From Versatilivorator sp963663845 (GTDB lineage Bacteria > Acidobacteriota > Terriglobia > Versatilivoradales > Versatilivoraceae): a stretch of DNA of 64,000 nt. The notes beneath the pieces were generated by a model. That model was not told where the DNA came from and searched no databases. It was given only the letters and a program-made list of their open reading frames with translations. How positions within the stretch are numbered: the first letter of the stretch is position 1; each line of letters begins with the position of its first letter. The position numbers were made by a program, and so were the translations under genes. Shown in pieces: positions 53,275 to 63,000 of this stretch. The stretch is from positions 2,542,001 through 2,606,000 of the forward strand of contig OY760650.2 of NCBI GenBank assembly GCA_963663845.2. Reading direction: 5' to 3'.

Positions 53275-54072
53275 CTAACGAGCCAAGGCCTCAATTACGG
53301 AGTGCCATTTATCGAATACATACTCGTCAACATCAAGGCGTGGCCTCGCTTGGGTTGGATCGTCCATGCGCAACAGGCGCCGGCGGTCACCCTTCGAAAC
53401 ATAAAGAACCCGAACGTCGGTGTCGCGCAATTCAAGAGCCCTGTTCACGGCATCCGGATCAGACTGCAACGACACTTCGCCGTCCTGCCCTTTGATGCGG
53501 ACCCAATGCCTTCCAGGTTCAAAGCCTACACCGATCACTTTGCCAACGGTCTCGCTCAAATACGGTAGGTCTGTGGCCATTTCGGGTAACGAGACCTGCG
53601 TCACCGGCACGTGCCGCTTCACGACGCCGTCAGTGGTCAACGTATATTCCTGATGGGTGATCGCCGGCGGGAGTGAATCGAGATACTTCCTTGCAGCTTC
53701 ATCAGCAGGTACGCCGCGACTCTCTTTGTCGATAGCCTCCAGAACCTGATTCGTGGCTTGCTCTGGCAGATTGTCGAACACCAGTGGCATCTGCATTCCG
53801 GGCAGTGGGGGCTGCATTCGAACCACGCTCTGGATGCCGCTGGACGATGCCAGAAGACTTTGTACTTCGATGTCGATTCTGCTAGCCTCCGACGCGAATC
53901 GACCAACCGAGACCGACTCCCTGGCCATAGCGTCGCGGATAATGTTGCTTGCCTTTCGACGGATTGCCGTGAGCAAATTGCAAAGCGGCTCTCCGAAGCT
54001 GCCTATGCTCAGGCGGTGATCAGTCAGTCCCTCCACGGCGCCTTCCCACTTGATCCTTAGCTCAGTGTTCAC
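53275..54072 (-). CDS. Hypothetical protein in the toxin-antitoxin operon
   Basis: 265-residue cytosolic protein that I do not recognise. It starts at GTG 54072, with AAGG about 10 nt upstream, and begins VNTELRIKWEGAVEGLTDHR. The first half is helical and basic; the second, from about residue 145, is beta-rich (LTTDGVVKRHVPVTQVSLPE, then GRHWVRIKGQDGEVSLQ). No catalytic or membrane motif stands out. Gaps to the neighbours are 7 and 15 bp, which ties it to the Doc/Phd pair. It could be a third module (chaperone, regulator or accessory effector). Confidence 0.7.
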   Translation of the reverse strand: MNTELRIKWEGAVEGLTDHRLSIGSFGEPLCNLLTAIRRKASNIIRDAMARESVSVGRFASEASRIDIEVQSLLASSSGIQSVVRMQPPLPGMQMPLVFDNLPEQATNQVLEAIDKESRGVPADEAARKYLDSLPPAITHQEYTLTTDGVVKRHVPVTQVSLPEMATDLPYLSETVGKVIGVGFEPGRHWVRIKGQDGEVSLQSDPDAVNRALELRDTDVRVLYVSKGDRRRLLRMDDPTQARPRLDVDEYVFDKWHSVIEALAR

Positions 54073-54079
54073 TGGTTGC

Positions 54080-54304
54080 CTACCTTAGTCGTGAGACAAT
54101 CGTATCGTGACTCTGTCTGCTAACGTTGACCCGAGCGCTGGGCTGAACGGTGCTCAGGTAGCGATCATTTTCTGCCAGGAAGATAGCATCAACATCAACT
54201 ACTCCAAAGCATACGCCACGGTCACAGGTCACCGCAACCCGCAGTTGGTGGGCTCCTAAACCGAAGTTCCCGAGAGATTGACAAGATAACTCCTTTATCT
54301 TCAA
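54080..54304 (-). CDS. Small hypothetical protein, first gene of the toxin-antitoxin operon
   Basis: 74-residue protein, start ATG 54304, sequence beginning MKIKELSCQSLGNFGLGAHQ, of unknown family. It ends 7 bp before the next gene. The middle alternates hydrophobic and polar residues (LRVAVTCDRGVCFGVVDVDA) as in a small beta barrel. It lies next to the iterated region at 54319-54401, so it might be the DNA-binding regulator of the operon, but no HTH is visible. It could also be a non-coding leader. Confidence 0.5.
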   Translation of the reverse strand: MKIKELSCQSLGNFGLGAHQLRVAVTCDRGVCFGVVDVDAIFLAENDRYLSTVQPSARVNVSRQSHDTIVSRLR

Positions 54305-54318
54305 TCATCAATCTAGAT

Positions 54319-54401
54319 GTTGCGATTGGCCGCTCAGTAAACTTGCAATCAGACGATCAGTAAACTTGCAATCAGACGCACTATAAAGTTACGATTGGCC
54401 G
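54319..54401. promoter_or_regulatory. Iterated operator-like region between divergent genes
   Basis: Two 23 bp direct repeats (CAGTAAACTTGCAATCAGAC at 54335 and 54358) sit between two copies of a 14 nt motif, GTTGCGATTGGCCG (54319-54332) and GTTACGATTGGCCG (54388-54401). CAATC and GATTG cores alternate in both orientations. The region separates the minus-strand toxin operon from the plus-strand DUF4143 gene and abuts both start codons, as expected of a shared operator. Confidence 0.65.
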
Positions 54402-55727
54402 ATGACTGAATCTCACTTCTACCCTCGGTATGTCGAGCGCCGACTGGCGGAGGCGTTGGAGGACTCGCCGGTTGTGCTGATTCACGGTCCGCGCCAGTGC
54501 GGCAAGACGACCCTGGCCCAGTTCGCCTGTGCGCCGAATTACCTGAGATGGGGTGATGGCGAACTGACGTGGGGTGAAGATCGCGTGAGTTGGGGAGTGT
54601 CCCAGCAGCGAAGGGACTACAAGTACATCACCTTCGATGACGCTGTTGTGCGAGACGGTGCGCAGGCCGACCCCATGGGCTTCGTCGCCGACCTGCCGGA
54701 GAGGGTAATCCTGGACGAGATACAGCGCGTCCCGAACCTGTTCTCAGCCATCAAGCTGGAAGTCGATCGCCGGCGCAGACCGGGGCGCTTCATCCTGATC
54801 GGCTCGACCAACGTGCTGCTCATCCCGGCGCTGTCAGACTCCCTGGCGGGACGACTCCAAGTGGTTCCACTCCATCCGCTGGCACAAAGTGAACTGGCAG
54901 TGGAGTCAGGGACCGGGTTCCTGGATGCCCTGTTCGGGGACGGATTCGAGATCCGGCAGAACGAGCGGTTGGGCACACGGCTCATCGAACGGATCGTTGC
55001 GGGCGGATTCCCGGCAGCTCTGACCCGTCCGACCCCCCGGCGTCAGGCCAACTGGTATCGCGATTACGTTCAAGCCCAGCTCCAGCGGGACGTTCGGGAC
55101 ATGGCCCGAATCCGAATGCTCGACGTGCTGCCCCGGCTTTTGGGCGCAGCCGCCTCGCAGACGGCCAGACTGTTCAACCTCGCCGACTTGGCCTCGCATT
55201 TCCAGCTCAGCCGTCCTACGATCGGCGATTACGTGGTGCTTCTCGAAAGACTCTTCCTGCTGAAGCGGCTTCCTCCCTGGCACAGCAATCGCCTGAGCCG
55301 AATGGTGAAGACACCGAAACTGCATGTGGGCGATTCCGGACTTGCCGCAGCGCTGCTCGGCGCCGACACCGCCTCGCTGGCTGCCGACCGAGCCTTGCTC
55401 GGGCAACTTCTGGAAACGTTCGTGTTCCAGGAGCTGTTACGGCAGGCCAGTTGGCTGGATGCGCCGACAAGCTTCTTTCACTTTCGCGACAAGGACGGCG
55501 TAGAAGTGGACGTTGTCATCGAGCGCGAAGCCGGAGCCGTTGCCGGGGTGGAGGTCAAGGCGGCGGCCACGGTGACACGGGCGGATTTCCGCGGCCTGCG
55601 CAAGCTTGCCAGAGCCGCCGGCAAGCGCTTCGCCGCGGGTGTCGTGCTCTATGACGGCGAAACCTGCACCCGCTTCGGCGAGGGGCTCCATGCCGTCCCG
55701 GTCCGCCGATTGTGGGAGGCATGGTGA
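54402..55727 (+). CDS. AAA_14/DUF4143 ATPase
   Basis: 441-residue P-loop ATPase of the AAA_14-DUF4143 family. Walker A is GPRQCGKT (residues 29-36); Walker B-like VILDEIQRVPNLFSAIK follows; arginine-finger and sensor regions IGSTNVLLIPALSDSLAGRL come next. The C-terminal DUF4143 part has LNNP-like RLFNLADLASHFQLSRPTIG, a winged-helix-like segment, and a PD-(D/E)XK-like tail FHFRDKDGVEVDVVIEREAG with VEVKAAATVTRADFRGLRKL. A short hydrophilic insert with repeated TWGEDRVSWG lies after the P-loop. The cellular role of this family is not settled; the ending suggests a nuclease-like domain. Divergent from the toxin operon. Confidence 0.88.
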   Translation: MTESHFYPRYVERRLAEALEDSPVVLIHGPRQCGKTTLAQFACAPNYLRWGDGELTWGEDRVSWGVSQQRRDYKYITFDDAVVRDGAQADPMGFVADLPERVILDEIQRVPNLFSAIKLEVDRRRRPGRFILIGSTNVLLIPALSDSLAGRLQVVPLHPLAQSELAVESGTGFLDALFGDGFEIRQNERLGTRLIERIVAGGFPAALTRPTPRRQANWYRDYVQAQLQRDVRDMARIRMLDVLPRLLGAAASQTARLFNLADLASHFQLSRPTIGDYVVLLERLFLLKRLPPWHSNRLSRMVKTPKLHVGDSGLAAALLGADTASLAADRALLGQLLETFVFQELLRQASWLDAPTSFFHFRDKDGVEVDVVIEREAGAVAGVEVKAAATVTRADFRGLRKLARAAGKRFAAGVVLYDGETCTRFGEGLHAVPVRRLWEAW

Positions 55728-55840
55728 GATTCTTCGCCGATTCCACAGCCGAACGGTCCATCCTGTTCTGGTAGGAGAGTCTCGGTTGAAGCATCGCGCA
55801 CGGCCTGACTTCTGCTCTCGGACGCCCGGAGTTGGATGGC

Positions 55841-55909
55841 GCAATCAAGCTGCTGAAGATCAACTACCCTTGATCACGTATCCAGAGACCCGGTGAGAAA
55901 GGCGGGCCA
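55841..55909 (+). mobile_element. Decayed right end of the MITE-like family
   Basis: About 69 bp similar to the right ends of the elements at 27552-27798 and 29003-29251: GCAATCAAGCTGCTGAAGAT corresponds to AATCAAGGTGCTGAAGAC, and CCCGGTGAGAAAGGCGGGCC to CCTGGTGAGAAATGCGGGCT. The left part is missing. It ends 2 bp before the start codon of the following gene, so it probably supplies the upstream leader of that gene. Confidence 0.65.
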
Positions 55910-55910
55910 A

Positions 55911-56396
55911 ATGCTGATTTCGATCCTCTTATGGACACTGGCCCTGCTGCTGGTGGCGGTGGGTGTGGCGGGGACGATTATGCCGGGGCTGCCAGGCACG
56001 GTGCTGGTGCTGGCGGGCTTGGTCCTGGCTGCCTGGATGGACGGGTTCTCGCGTGTCGGCGCGCCGACGGTGGTCGTCTTGGTGGGTCTCACCCTGCTGG
56101 CCTACGCGGCCGACTTTATCGCCGGAGCGCTCGGGGTCAAGCGGTCGGGCGCCAGCACGCGGGCTGCCGCCGGAGCCGGGCTGGGTGCGCTGGCGGGACT
56201 GTTCTTCGGCATTGTCGGGGTGCTGGTCGGACCTTTCCTGGGGCCCGTGATGGCTGAGCTGACCCTCCACGGCAACCTGGAACAGGCCGGCCGGGCAGGC
56301 ATCGGCACCTGGCTGGGAATGGCCGTGGGCGCGGCGGTCAAGGTGTCGCTGGTCTTCATGATGATCTCGGTCTTCCTGCTGGCATACATCTTCTGA
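55911..56396 (+). CDS. DUF456 membrane protein
   Basis: 161-residue integral membrane protein of the DUF456 family, with four or five transmembrane segments (ISILLWTLALLLVAVGVAGT, VLVLAGLVLAAWMDGF, VVVLVGLTLLAYAADFIAGA, LAGLFFGIVGVLVGPFLGP and VSLVFMMISVFLLAYIF). The family signature PGLPGTVLVLAG is present. Function unknown. An in-frame GTG at 55893 lies within the MITE relic, so ATG 55911 with AAAGG upstream is the better start. The neighbouring DUF262 gene converges with only 9 bp between. Confidence 0.87.
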   Translation: MLISILLWTLALLLVAVGVAGTIMPGLPGTVLVLAGLVLAAWMDGFSRVGAPTVVVLVGLTLLAYAADFIAGALGVKRSGASTRAAAGAGLGALAGLFFGIVGVLVGPFLGPVMAELTLHGNLEQAGRAGIGTWLGMAVGAAVKVSLVFMMISVFLLAYIF

Positions 56397-56405
56397 CAGA
56401 CGGAG

Positions 56406-58232
56406 TTATCCAACACCATCCTCGTAATCCGCCGTATCGGATATGTGAATCACCTGTTTTCCCATGGCGACCTCGACGAGCCTACTCAATCGCCGCCGAC
56501 GGTCTTCGACGAAGTCGTCGAACGCGTCTCTCCGCAGCAGATGTGGTGCAAGTGCGTGGCTGCCCAGCAGCTCATCCATTTCGGTGTCATTCAAGGCAAC
56601 CTGTTTCTCTCTCTGGATCCTTAACAGGTAACGGGACGGTGCTTCACCTCCTACCTTTCGATTAGCCTTGTAGGAGATGGGAGTCTTGTTTAGGATGCTG
56701 TCATATTGGTTTCTTTCGATGCCCCGCTTTACACACCAGTCCCGGGGAAAGATGTGGTGGATGTCAAGTGCAATTTCCTCGGCATCCAGATCCTTAATAG
56801 TAGTCTTCCAGTACCAATCCTTGGAACCCTCCCGAAGTACAAGCACGTTAATGCCTTTATATGCAGCGCTCAGGCGCGAACGGAGCGTGTTTAGGCGGTC
56901 CGGCTGGAAGTTGGCCTCGCGAACTGTCCGCGGAATCAAATCGTCGTTTTCAAACCAGCTAAGCAATTCCTCATAGTCGTTGGCCATGCGGGTCTCCACT
57001 GCACCGCCGTAGAGCTCGCCGAGCACACCAGACCAAAACCACCGCGTTAGCTTGTCATAAATGCGAGGTTCGAGCCAACGGTCGCCCAAGCGAGTGAGCA
57101 CTGCCGCTAGGGGCACAAGTTGTGTGCGGTAGGGCACCTCGCGCCGGTCGTAGAAGCATTGTCGGCGCAGAAAACGCGCAACGTTACGAAACCCTGCCTC
57201 TAGATCATCTGCCCACTGTGTCCAGGCGCTGAGTGGGATTTGCAGGACATCGGCGCGCTTGGCGCTGACCGGGCGCACTTGCTTACCGGTCTTGCCAGCC
57301 TCAATATCTGCCTGTCTCGTTTCGTGCGTACGTAACAGACTAACTCCTTGGAGAAATTCCGTAGCCTCGATACCCTTGAGCAGTGCATCTTGTTCCAGGC
57401 GCTGCTTCCGAGATTCGACGTTGTGCGCCTTGGATCCAAACCAATCGTCACGCAGGTTATAGCCCTCCGCCGCAAAGGTGGCCGTGATCAGTTCGAATAC
57501 CGAGAGCGGTACCCCACCGGTGTTCACCTTCTCAAAAACCAAGCAGACGGCCTCTTTGGTGGTTTCTTTTAGTAACTGAATGATGGGAATCTGGTATGTG
57601 CGAAACGCAGCGAGAACTATTTGGCGAAACTCCATGTAGGCGCCGAACTGATTTTGTGCCACCCTATTCAGGGTGACCTCCCAATCGTCCGAGTTCATGA
57701 TCTGGTTGCAGGGAAAGTGCAGGTGCTGGCATTCCAGTTCGGTTGTGGACAGGTCCAAGTCTACCCTTCGGCCAAAATCACTTCGCAACTGTCGATTCTC
57801 ATCTACGGCCACAACAGCGTCATCAAGTGAATCGGGCGCGTCCAGCGCCTTCCGAATATCGAAGTAATAGTTGCGCTCAATCCGTTTGCCCTTTGCGGTC
57901 CGCGTACGGACCGGCTTGTCGAGCGAGAGAGCCTGGGTCAGGGTCGTGAGGCGTTGTTGTCCATCAAGGATTAGTCTCTCTGGTTTCCGGTCTTTCGGTA
58001 CTCTATCCTCCAGCCCCTCCACCGGTCTTGTCTGGAATCGAACCTCTCCGCCTGCTTCAAGAAGCATCACCGCACCGATTGGGAAGGCTCGGGCGATACT
58101 CACCAGGAGATCGCGAATGTGGTCGTCGTCCCAAATCCAACCGCGCTGGAAATCCGGCAACTGGATCTTGCCTGCGTTGATTTCTCGAAGGAGGTCGCTA
58201 AGCAAAGCCTTTGTGCTGTCATACGTCGTCAT
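56406..58232 (-). CDS. DUF262/DUF1524 protein (GmrSD-like)
   Basis: 608-residue protein with an N-terminal ParB/DUF262 domain (LPDFQRGWIWDDDHIRDLLV and ILDGQQRLTTL, Asp90-Arg94) and a C-terminal DUF1524 HNH-type domain (ALDIHHIFPRDW, about 487-498, followed by NKTPISYKANRKVG). The fusion is the architecture of GmrSD type IV restriction enzymes, which hydrolyse NTP in the first domain and cut modified DNA with the second. The protein stands alone, as single-chain GmrSD does. ATG 58232 follows AAGGAA by about 5-6 nt. Role as a defence nuclease is inference from the family. Confidence 0.88.
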   Translation of the reverse strand: MTTYDSTKALLSDLLREINAGKIQLPDFQRGWIWDDDHIRDLLVSIARAFPIGAVMLLEAGGEVRFQTRPVEGLEDRVPKDRKPERLILDGQQRLTTLTQALSLDKPVRTRTAKGKRIERNYYFDIRKALDAPDSLDDAVVAVDENRQLRSDFGRRVDLDLSTTELECQHLHFPCNQIMNSDDWEVTLNRVAQNQFGAYMEFRQIVLAAFRTYQIPIIQLLKETTKEAVCLVFEKVNTGGVPLSVFELITATFAAEGYNLRDDWFGSKAHNVESRKQRLEQDALLKGIEATEFLQGVSLLRTHETRQADIEAGKTGKQVRPVSAKRADVLQIPLSAWTQWADDLEAGFRNVARFLRRQCFYDRREVPYRTQLVPLAAVLTRLGDRWLEPRIYDKLTRWFWSGVLGELYGGAVETRMANDYEELLSWFENDDLIPRTVREANFQPDRLNTLRSRLSAAYKGINVLVLREGSKDWYWKTTIKDLDAEEIALDIHHIFPRDWCVKRGIERNQYDSILNKTPISYKANRKVGGEAPSRYLLRIQREKQVALNDTEMDELLGSHALAPHLLRRDAFDDFVEDRRRRLSRLVEVAMGKQVIHISDTADYEDGVG

Positions 58233-58733
58233 ATTTGTTCCTTACTGCCTACCTTTCATGTATCAGGCTCTTGGCGGCAATCGGTCGACAGAATGCGCCG
58301 GGCGCGACCCATCGTGCCGCTTGGTACGCTCGGCTTGGCGTTGACCGACGGAGGCCTATTGTTTCAGTTCTCAGGGCTACGATCAAGCGACCCGCGACGT
58401 GCTTCTTCCTCTGATTGTCCATCCTGCGTCACGCTGACTTGTGAGTGACTCAGGGAATGATTTGGCAGTCCTTTACGCAAGGGAAATGCTACTGATGACA
58501 CCGTCCCCGGTGGTCTTGCGTGGCAAGGGCAAGGCTTGTCGAGAGTCATAGAACCGCTGTCAAAAATGGCGCATGCGGGGATGTTCGAAGCCTACAAGCG
58601 CCAGCAATTTGGTGTTACACTGTATGGGAATCGGTTATTTTCTGCAATCTGTCTAACTTGTTTCTCACCAGTATTTTGCCAGAATCAGAGAGCCGGTGTT
58701 TCCTAGATCCGGCGAGAATTTCCGGGTGGAATC
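58233..58733. other. 500 bp without a recognisable gene
   Basis: Divergent intergenic region between the DUF262 gene and the nuclease-SMC pair. It contains only short open stretches with no family resemblance, and no hairpin or repeat strong enough to report. Promoters for both flanking units must lie here; TTACACTGTATGGGAATCGG near 58615 is a weak candidate for the plus strand. I see nothing else. Confidence 0.4.
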
Positions 58734-60008
58734 ATGGCTTCCTTTCGCTTTCTCCATGCCGCCGACATTCACCTCGACAGCCCTCTCAAGGGGCTGGCCG
58801 GGCAAGAAGGCAATACCGCTGACCGTGTGCGCACCGCCACGAGACAGGCCTTTGAGGAGCTAACCGGTCTGGCGATCGAGGAGCAGGTCAATTTTCTCAT
58901 AATCGCGGGGGACCTCTACGACGGTGACTGGCGCGATTACAAGACAGGGTTATTCTTCGTCGGGCAGCTTGGGCGGCTCAACAAAGCGGGAATTCCTGTC
59001 TACCTGCTGCACGGCAACCACGACGCAGAAAGCCAGATAACCAAGCGTCTGGAATTGCCTGACAACGTTCAGGTATTTGGTGCCAGCAAACCTGAGACGT
59101 ATGACATTGGTGATTTGAACGTTGCACTGCATGGCCGGAGTTTCCGCCAACGCGACGTGACAGACAATCTCGTACTCGATTACCCACTACCGGTGTCTGG
59201 AGCGTTCAATATCGGTGTGCTGCACACCGGCTTGGGCAGCACGGCAGGTCACGCCAACTATGCGCCCTGTTCGCTCAATGACCTTGTAAACAAGGGATAC
59301 GACTATTGGGCGCTGGGTCATGTTCATCAGGCTTCCGTTCTGCATGAGAAGCCTTACGTCGTCTTTTCCGGGAACCTGCAAGGGCGCCATGTCCGGGAAA
59401 CCGGGGCCAAGGGCGCAAAGCTGGTCACCGTGGAAGATAACGAAGTCGTAGAACTCCTGTCTGTTCCCTGCGACGTAGTGCGCTGGGTCGTGCTGCCGGT
59501 GTCATTGAAGGAAGACGATAGAATCGGTGATGTTACCGAACGTGTTAGGGATGCGCTGGAATCCGCTGTTGCGAATGAGGCCCAAGGGAGATTACTAGCC
59601 TGCCGCATCCTGCTTGAAGGACGTACCGAGGTTCATGCGCAGCTAGTCGCCTCGGAGGATCAGGTATTGGCAGAGGCACGTGCTGGCGCGCTTGGCCTGG
59701 GAGATGAAGTGGCCTGGGTTGAGAAAGTAGTCATTGCTACGCAGCCTACCGTTGATCCGCAGTCTCTGGCGCAGCGAGAGGATGCGATCGGAGAGCTACA
59801 GCGGATCTTTCAGGATGCCACGAACGATGACGAGCTTCTTTCACGGCTAGAAGGCGATATCGGGGAGTTGGTCCGAAGACTGCCACACGACGTGCGTGCG
59901 CAAATTGAGGATCAGGTCCTGAAATCGGCGATTGAGGGTGACTACGGTGAACTGATCAACCACGTCGTACCCTATTTGTCCGCGCGCCTGGTTGCCGAGG
60001 AGAATTGA
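58734..60008 (+). CDS. Mre11/SbcD-like DNA nuclease (YhaO type)
   Basis: 424-residue calcineurin-like metallophosphoesterase. Metal-binding motifs are complete: AADIHLDSPL (Asp11, His13), IIAGDLYDGDWRD, LLHGNHDAESQ, VLHTGLGS and ALGHVHQASVL. This is the nuclease half of an Mre11-Rad50-type complex; the C-terminal 130 residues form a capping and partner-binding region. The next gene, two bases after the stop, encodes the SMC-type ATPase. It resembles the Bacillus yhaO-yhaN pair more than sbcD-sbcC. Role: DNA end processing or defence. ATG 58734 follows GGGTGG. Confidence 0.9.
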   Translation: MASFRFLHAADIHLDSPLKGLAGQEGNTADRVRTATRQAFEELTGLAIEEQVNFLIIAGDLYDGDWRDYKTGLFFVGQLGRLNKAGIPVYLLHGNHDAESQITKRLELPDNVQVFGASKPETYDIGDLNVALHGRSFRQRDVTDNLVLDYPLPVSGAFNIGVLHTGLGSTAGHANYAPCSLNDLVNKGYDYWALGHVHQASVLHEKPYVVFSGNLQGRHVRETGAKGAKLVTVEDNEVVELLSVPCDVVRWVVLPVSLKEDDRIGDVTERVRDALESAVANEAQGRLLACRILLEGRTEVHAQLVASEDQVLAEARAGALGLGDEVAWVEKVVIATQPTVDPQSLAQREDAIGELQRIFQDATNDDELLSRLEGDIGELVRRLPHDVRAQIEDQVLKSAIEGDYGELINHVVPYLSARLVAEEN

Positions 60009-60010
60009 GC

Positions 60011-63000
60011 ATGCGGTTGCGACGACTGGATCTTATCCGATACGGACACTTCACAGACAGTTCGTTTGAACTACCTGTTGCTAAATCGGACTTCCACATT
60101 GTTTTTGGGCCGAATGAAGCCGGTAAATCCACGGTGATGTCCGCGATCGAGGACGTGCTGTTCGGCATACCAACTCGTTCGCCCTACAACTTCCTGCATG
60201 ACTACAGCAGCATGCGGATCGGCGCTGATCTAGAAAACGGCAGTGCATCACTGGAAGTGCTCCGGCGCAAGGGTACCAAGGACACATTGCTTGAGACGGG
60301 CGGTTTACCGATCGCCGGAGGTGAGAGCGCATTAAGGCCCTATCTTTCCGATGCAGAGCGATCATTCTTCGAGCGGATGTTCAGCCTTGATCATGTCCGT
60401 CTACAGGCTGGCGGACAGGAAATTCTCGAGGCCAGGGATGATGTTGGACAGATGCTGTTCTCTGCCGGAGCCGGCATTGCAGGGTTGCGTAAACGTCTCG
60501 GCGAGCTTGCCGACGAGGCCGGCAAGCTGTGGAGTGCTCGGCGGGCTGGTTATCGCAAATTCTACATTGCCGCTGACAAGCTTGGAGAGGCTCATAAGAC
60601 GCTACGGGAGCAAACCCTCACCGCAAAGAAGTGGCGAGAGCTGAAGCGGGCTTATGAAGAAGCTGAGGAGGCTTACGCGGAGATCGCCAAGAAGATCGGA
60701 GAGGCCACTGCCGAGCGCAATCGCCTGAGCCGCATTCGTCGGGTGTTTCGAAATTTGCTCAAAAAGCAAGAGATCGACGACCAGCTTGCAGCACTTGGTG
60801 ACCCCACGAGGCTGCCGGAGGATGCGGCGAACGTGTTGGCAGAATCCGAACGCAACGAGACGATGGCGAAAACACGCATTGAAACGCTTAAGGGCCAGCT
60901 AAAACTGGCCGAGGATAGTCTGCAAGGGTTGACGTTTGACGAGACGCTGGTTCAGCGATCCAAAGACGTTGGTCAACTCCACGAGAGACGAATCGAGATT
61001 CGTCGTGAGAAGGCGGACTTGCCCAAGCGCGAAGCGGAACTCAATGCCGCCGAGGAAGAGCTGAGAGCCAGCGCCTCCGAGCTTGGGTGGACCGAGACCG
61101 ACTCGGATGCGCTGATTGAGCGCATCCCAGCCCGTATTCACGTCAGTGTGGTGCGTGCTCTCCTCGTTCGGAAGGGTGAACTGGAGAGTGATGTCAGAAG
61201 CCACGACCGTGGATTGCAGGAGTCTCAGGAAAACTATGATGACCTGAAGCAGCGGCTGGACCAATTGGGCCAACCCGCCGATGTATCCAGGCTGGCCATT
61301 GTCATTAGAAGCCTGCGCGAGCAGGGCGATCTCACCGGCCAAGTTCGGACTGCTGAGAAGGCTCTTAAGGACGCCCAAGGACTTGCGGAACGCAGGCTCA
61401 AGAATCTCAATCCTGACGGCATTGATGAAGGGACACTGGCGAACATGACTCTGCCCGGGAAGGCGATGGTCCAGGAGTACCGGGAACGTACGCAGGACTG
61501 GAACCGGCGCTTGAGGGAAACGCAGCGGAACGCCTCATCAGTTCAGGAGCAATTGGAGGCTGCGATTGCGGCATTTGACCGTACCGTGCGGGACGAACAG
61601 GTCGTCACTAGCGAAGAGTTGAACGAAGCACGCGGCCGCCGAAATGCACTTTGGCATCTGGTGAAACTCAGGCACGTGCACGACGAGCCGATCCCGGAAG
61701 AACAGGCCGGTTGCTTTGAAGAGGAACTGGAGAACTTGGCTGGTGCCTTCGAACCCGCCATGGCCCAAGCGGACGACCTTGCTGATCGGCGTTTCGACCA
61801 GGCCGAGGCAGCCGGGCGAATTGCGGAAATCAAACGGAAGATCGGAGAGTATGAGACGCTTCTCAAACAGCAGAAGAAAAAGGAAACCAAGCTTGTTGAA
61901 GAAGGAAATCAACTTGAGGATGAATGGACATCTCTATGGGCTGCTGCGCCCTTTGATCCATTGACCGCTGAGGCCATGCTGGAGTGGCTCGATGTCAGAA
62001 AAGAGGTACTTCAGGCTATTGAGAAGCGAGAAGAGGCTGCAAACGCTCTGGGGGCGCTTCGCAGCCAGGAACGCGAGGCAAGGAAACGGTTGCTTGGGGA
62101 GTTAGTTGTGCTTGGCGTTGATTTGGCTGGGCTGGAAATGGACAGCCTGAACGTCGTCATTGAACGTGCCGCAGAAGAGCAGCGTCTTCGAGAGGTCGAG
62201 GCAGGTAAGAAGGATAAGCTTGAAGCAGATATTCAGAATGCATCCCAGGCCGTCGGTCGAAGAGAACGTGATCTTCGACAGGCCAAAGAGGCCCACAACC
62301 AATGGGGGGAAGAATGGACGGATGCTCTCGCAAAACTTGGGCTGGCCGAAGATACAACACCGGAAGCTGTGAGCGCACTCATTGACGTCATTGATGAGAT
62401 GCGCGATACGGCCGGTCGCATTACATCGTTGCGACATCGACGCATAGGCAGGATCAAGCGTGACGTTTCCGACTTCGAACAGGTTGTCGCTGACCTGGTT
62501 GACGACGTAGCTGATGACCTTGCAGAGCAGCCTGCCGAAGATGCCGTTCTGGAACTCGAAAAACGCCTTGCCAAAGCCGAGCATGTTCAGGGAATTCGGA
62601 AGGAGAAACACGGGGAAGTGGATGAGCTGCAAGAACAAATCGCTGGACTTCAAGACGAGCGCCGAAGCCTGACTGATTCAATCTCTCACCTGAAGTCAGC
62701 AGCCGGGGTTGAGACAAATGAGGCTCTAAGGGACGCCATCGAGCGGTCGGATGAGCAGCGAATTCTTCAAAACGAAAAACAGCAAATTATTGAAAAGCTC
62801 ACAAAAGACGGTGATGGGAAATTGCTTGAGGAGCTTGCCGAAGAATGCCAGGGTGTCGTTATCGACGAGGTTGCGGTACGCGAATTGTCCATGCAGGTGG
62901 ACTTGGAGGATCTGCAGAAGCAGCAGACCAAAGTCTTGGAAGACCGATTTCGGGCGCGGGAAGCGTTCCAAGCGGTTGGCGGTGGCGATGCGGCAGCGCG

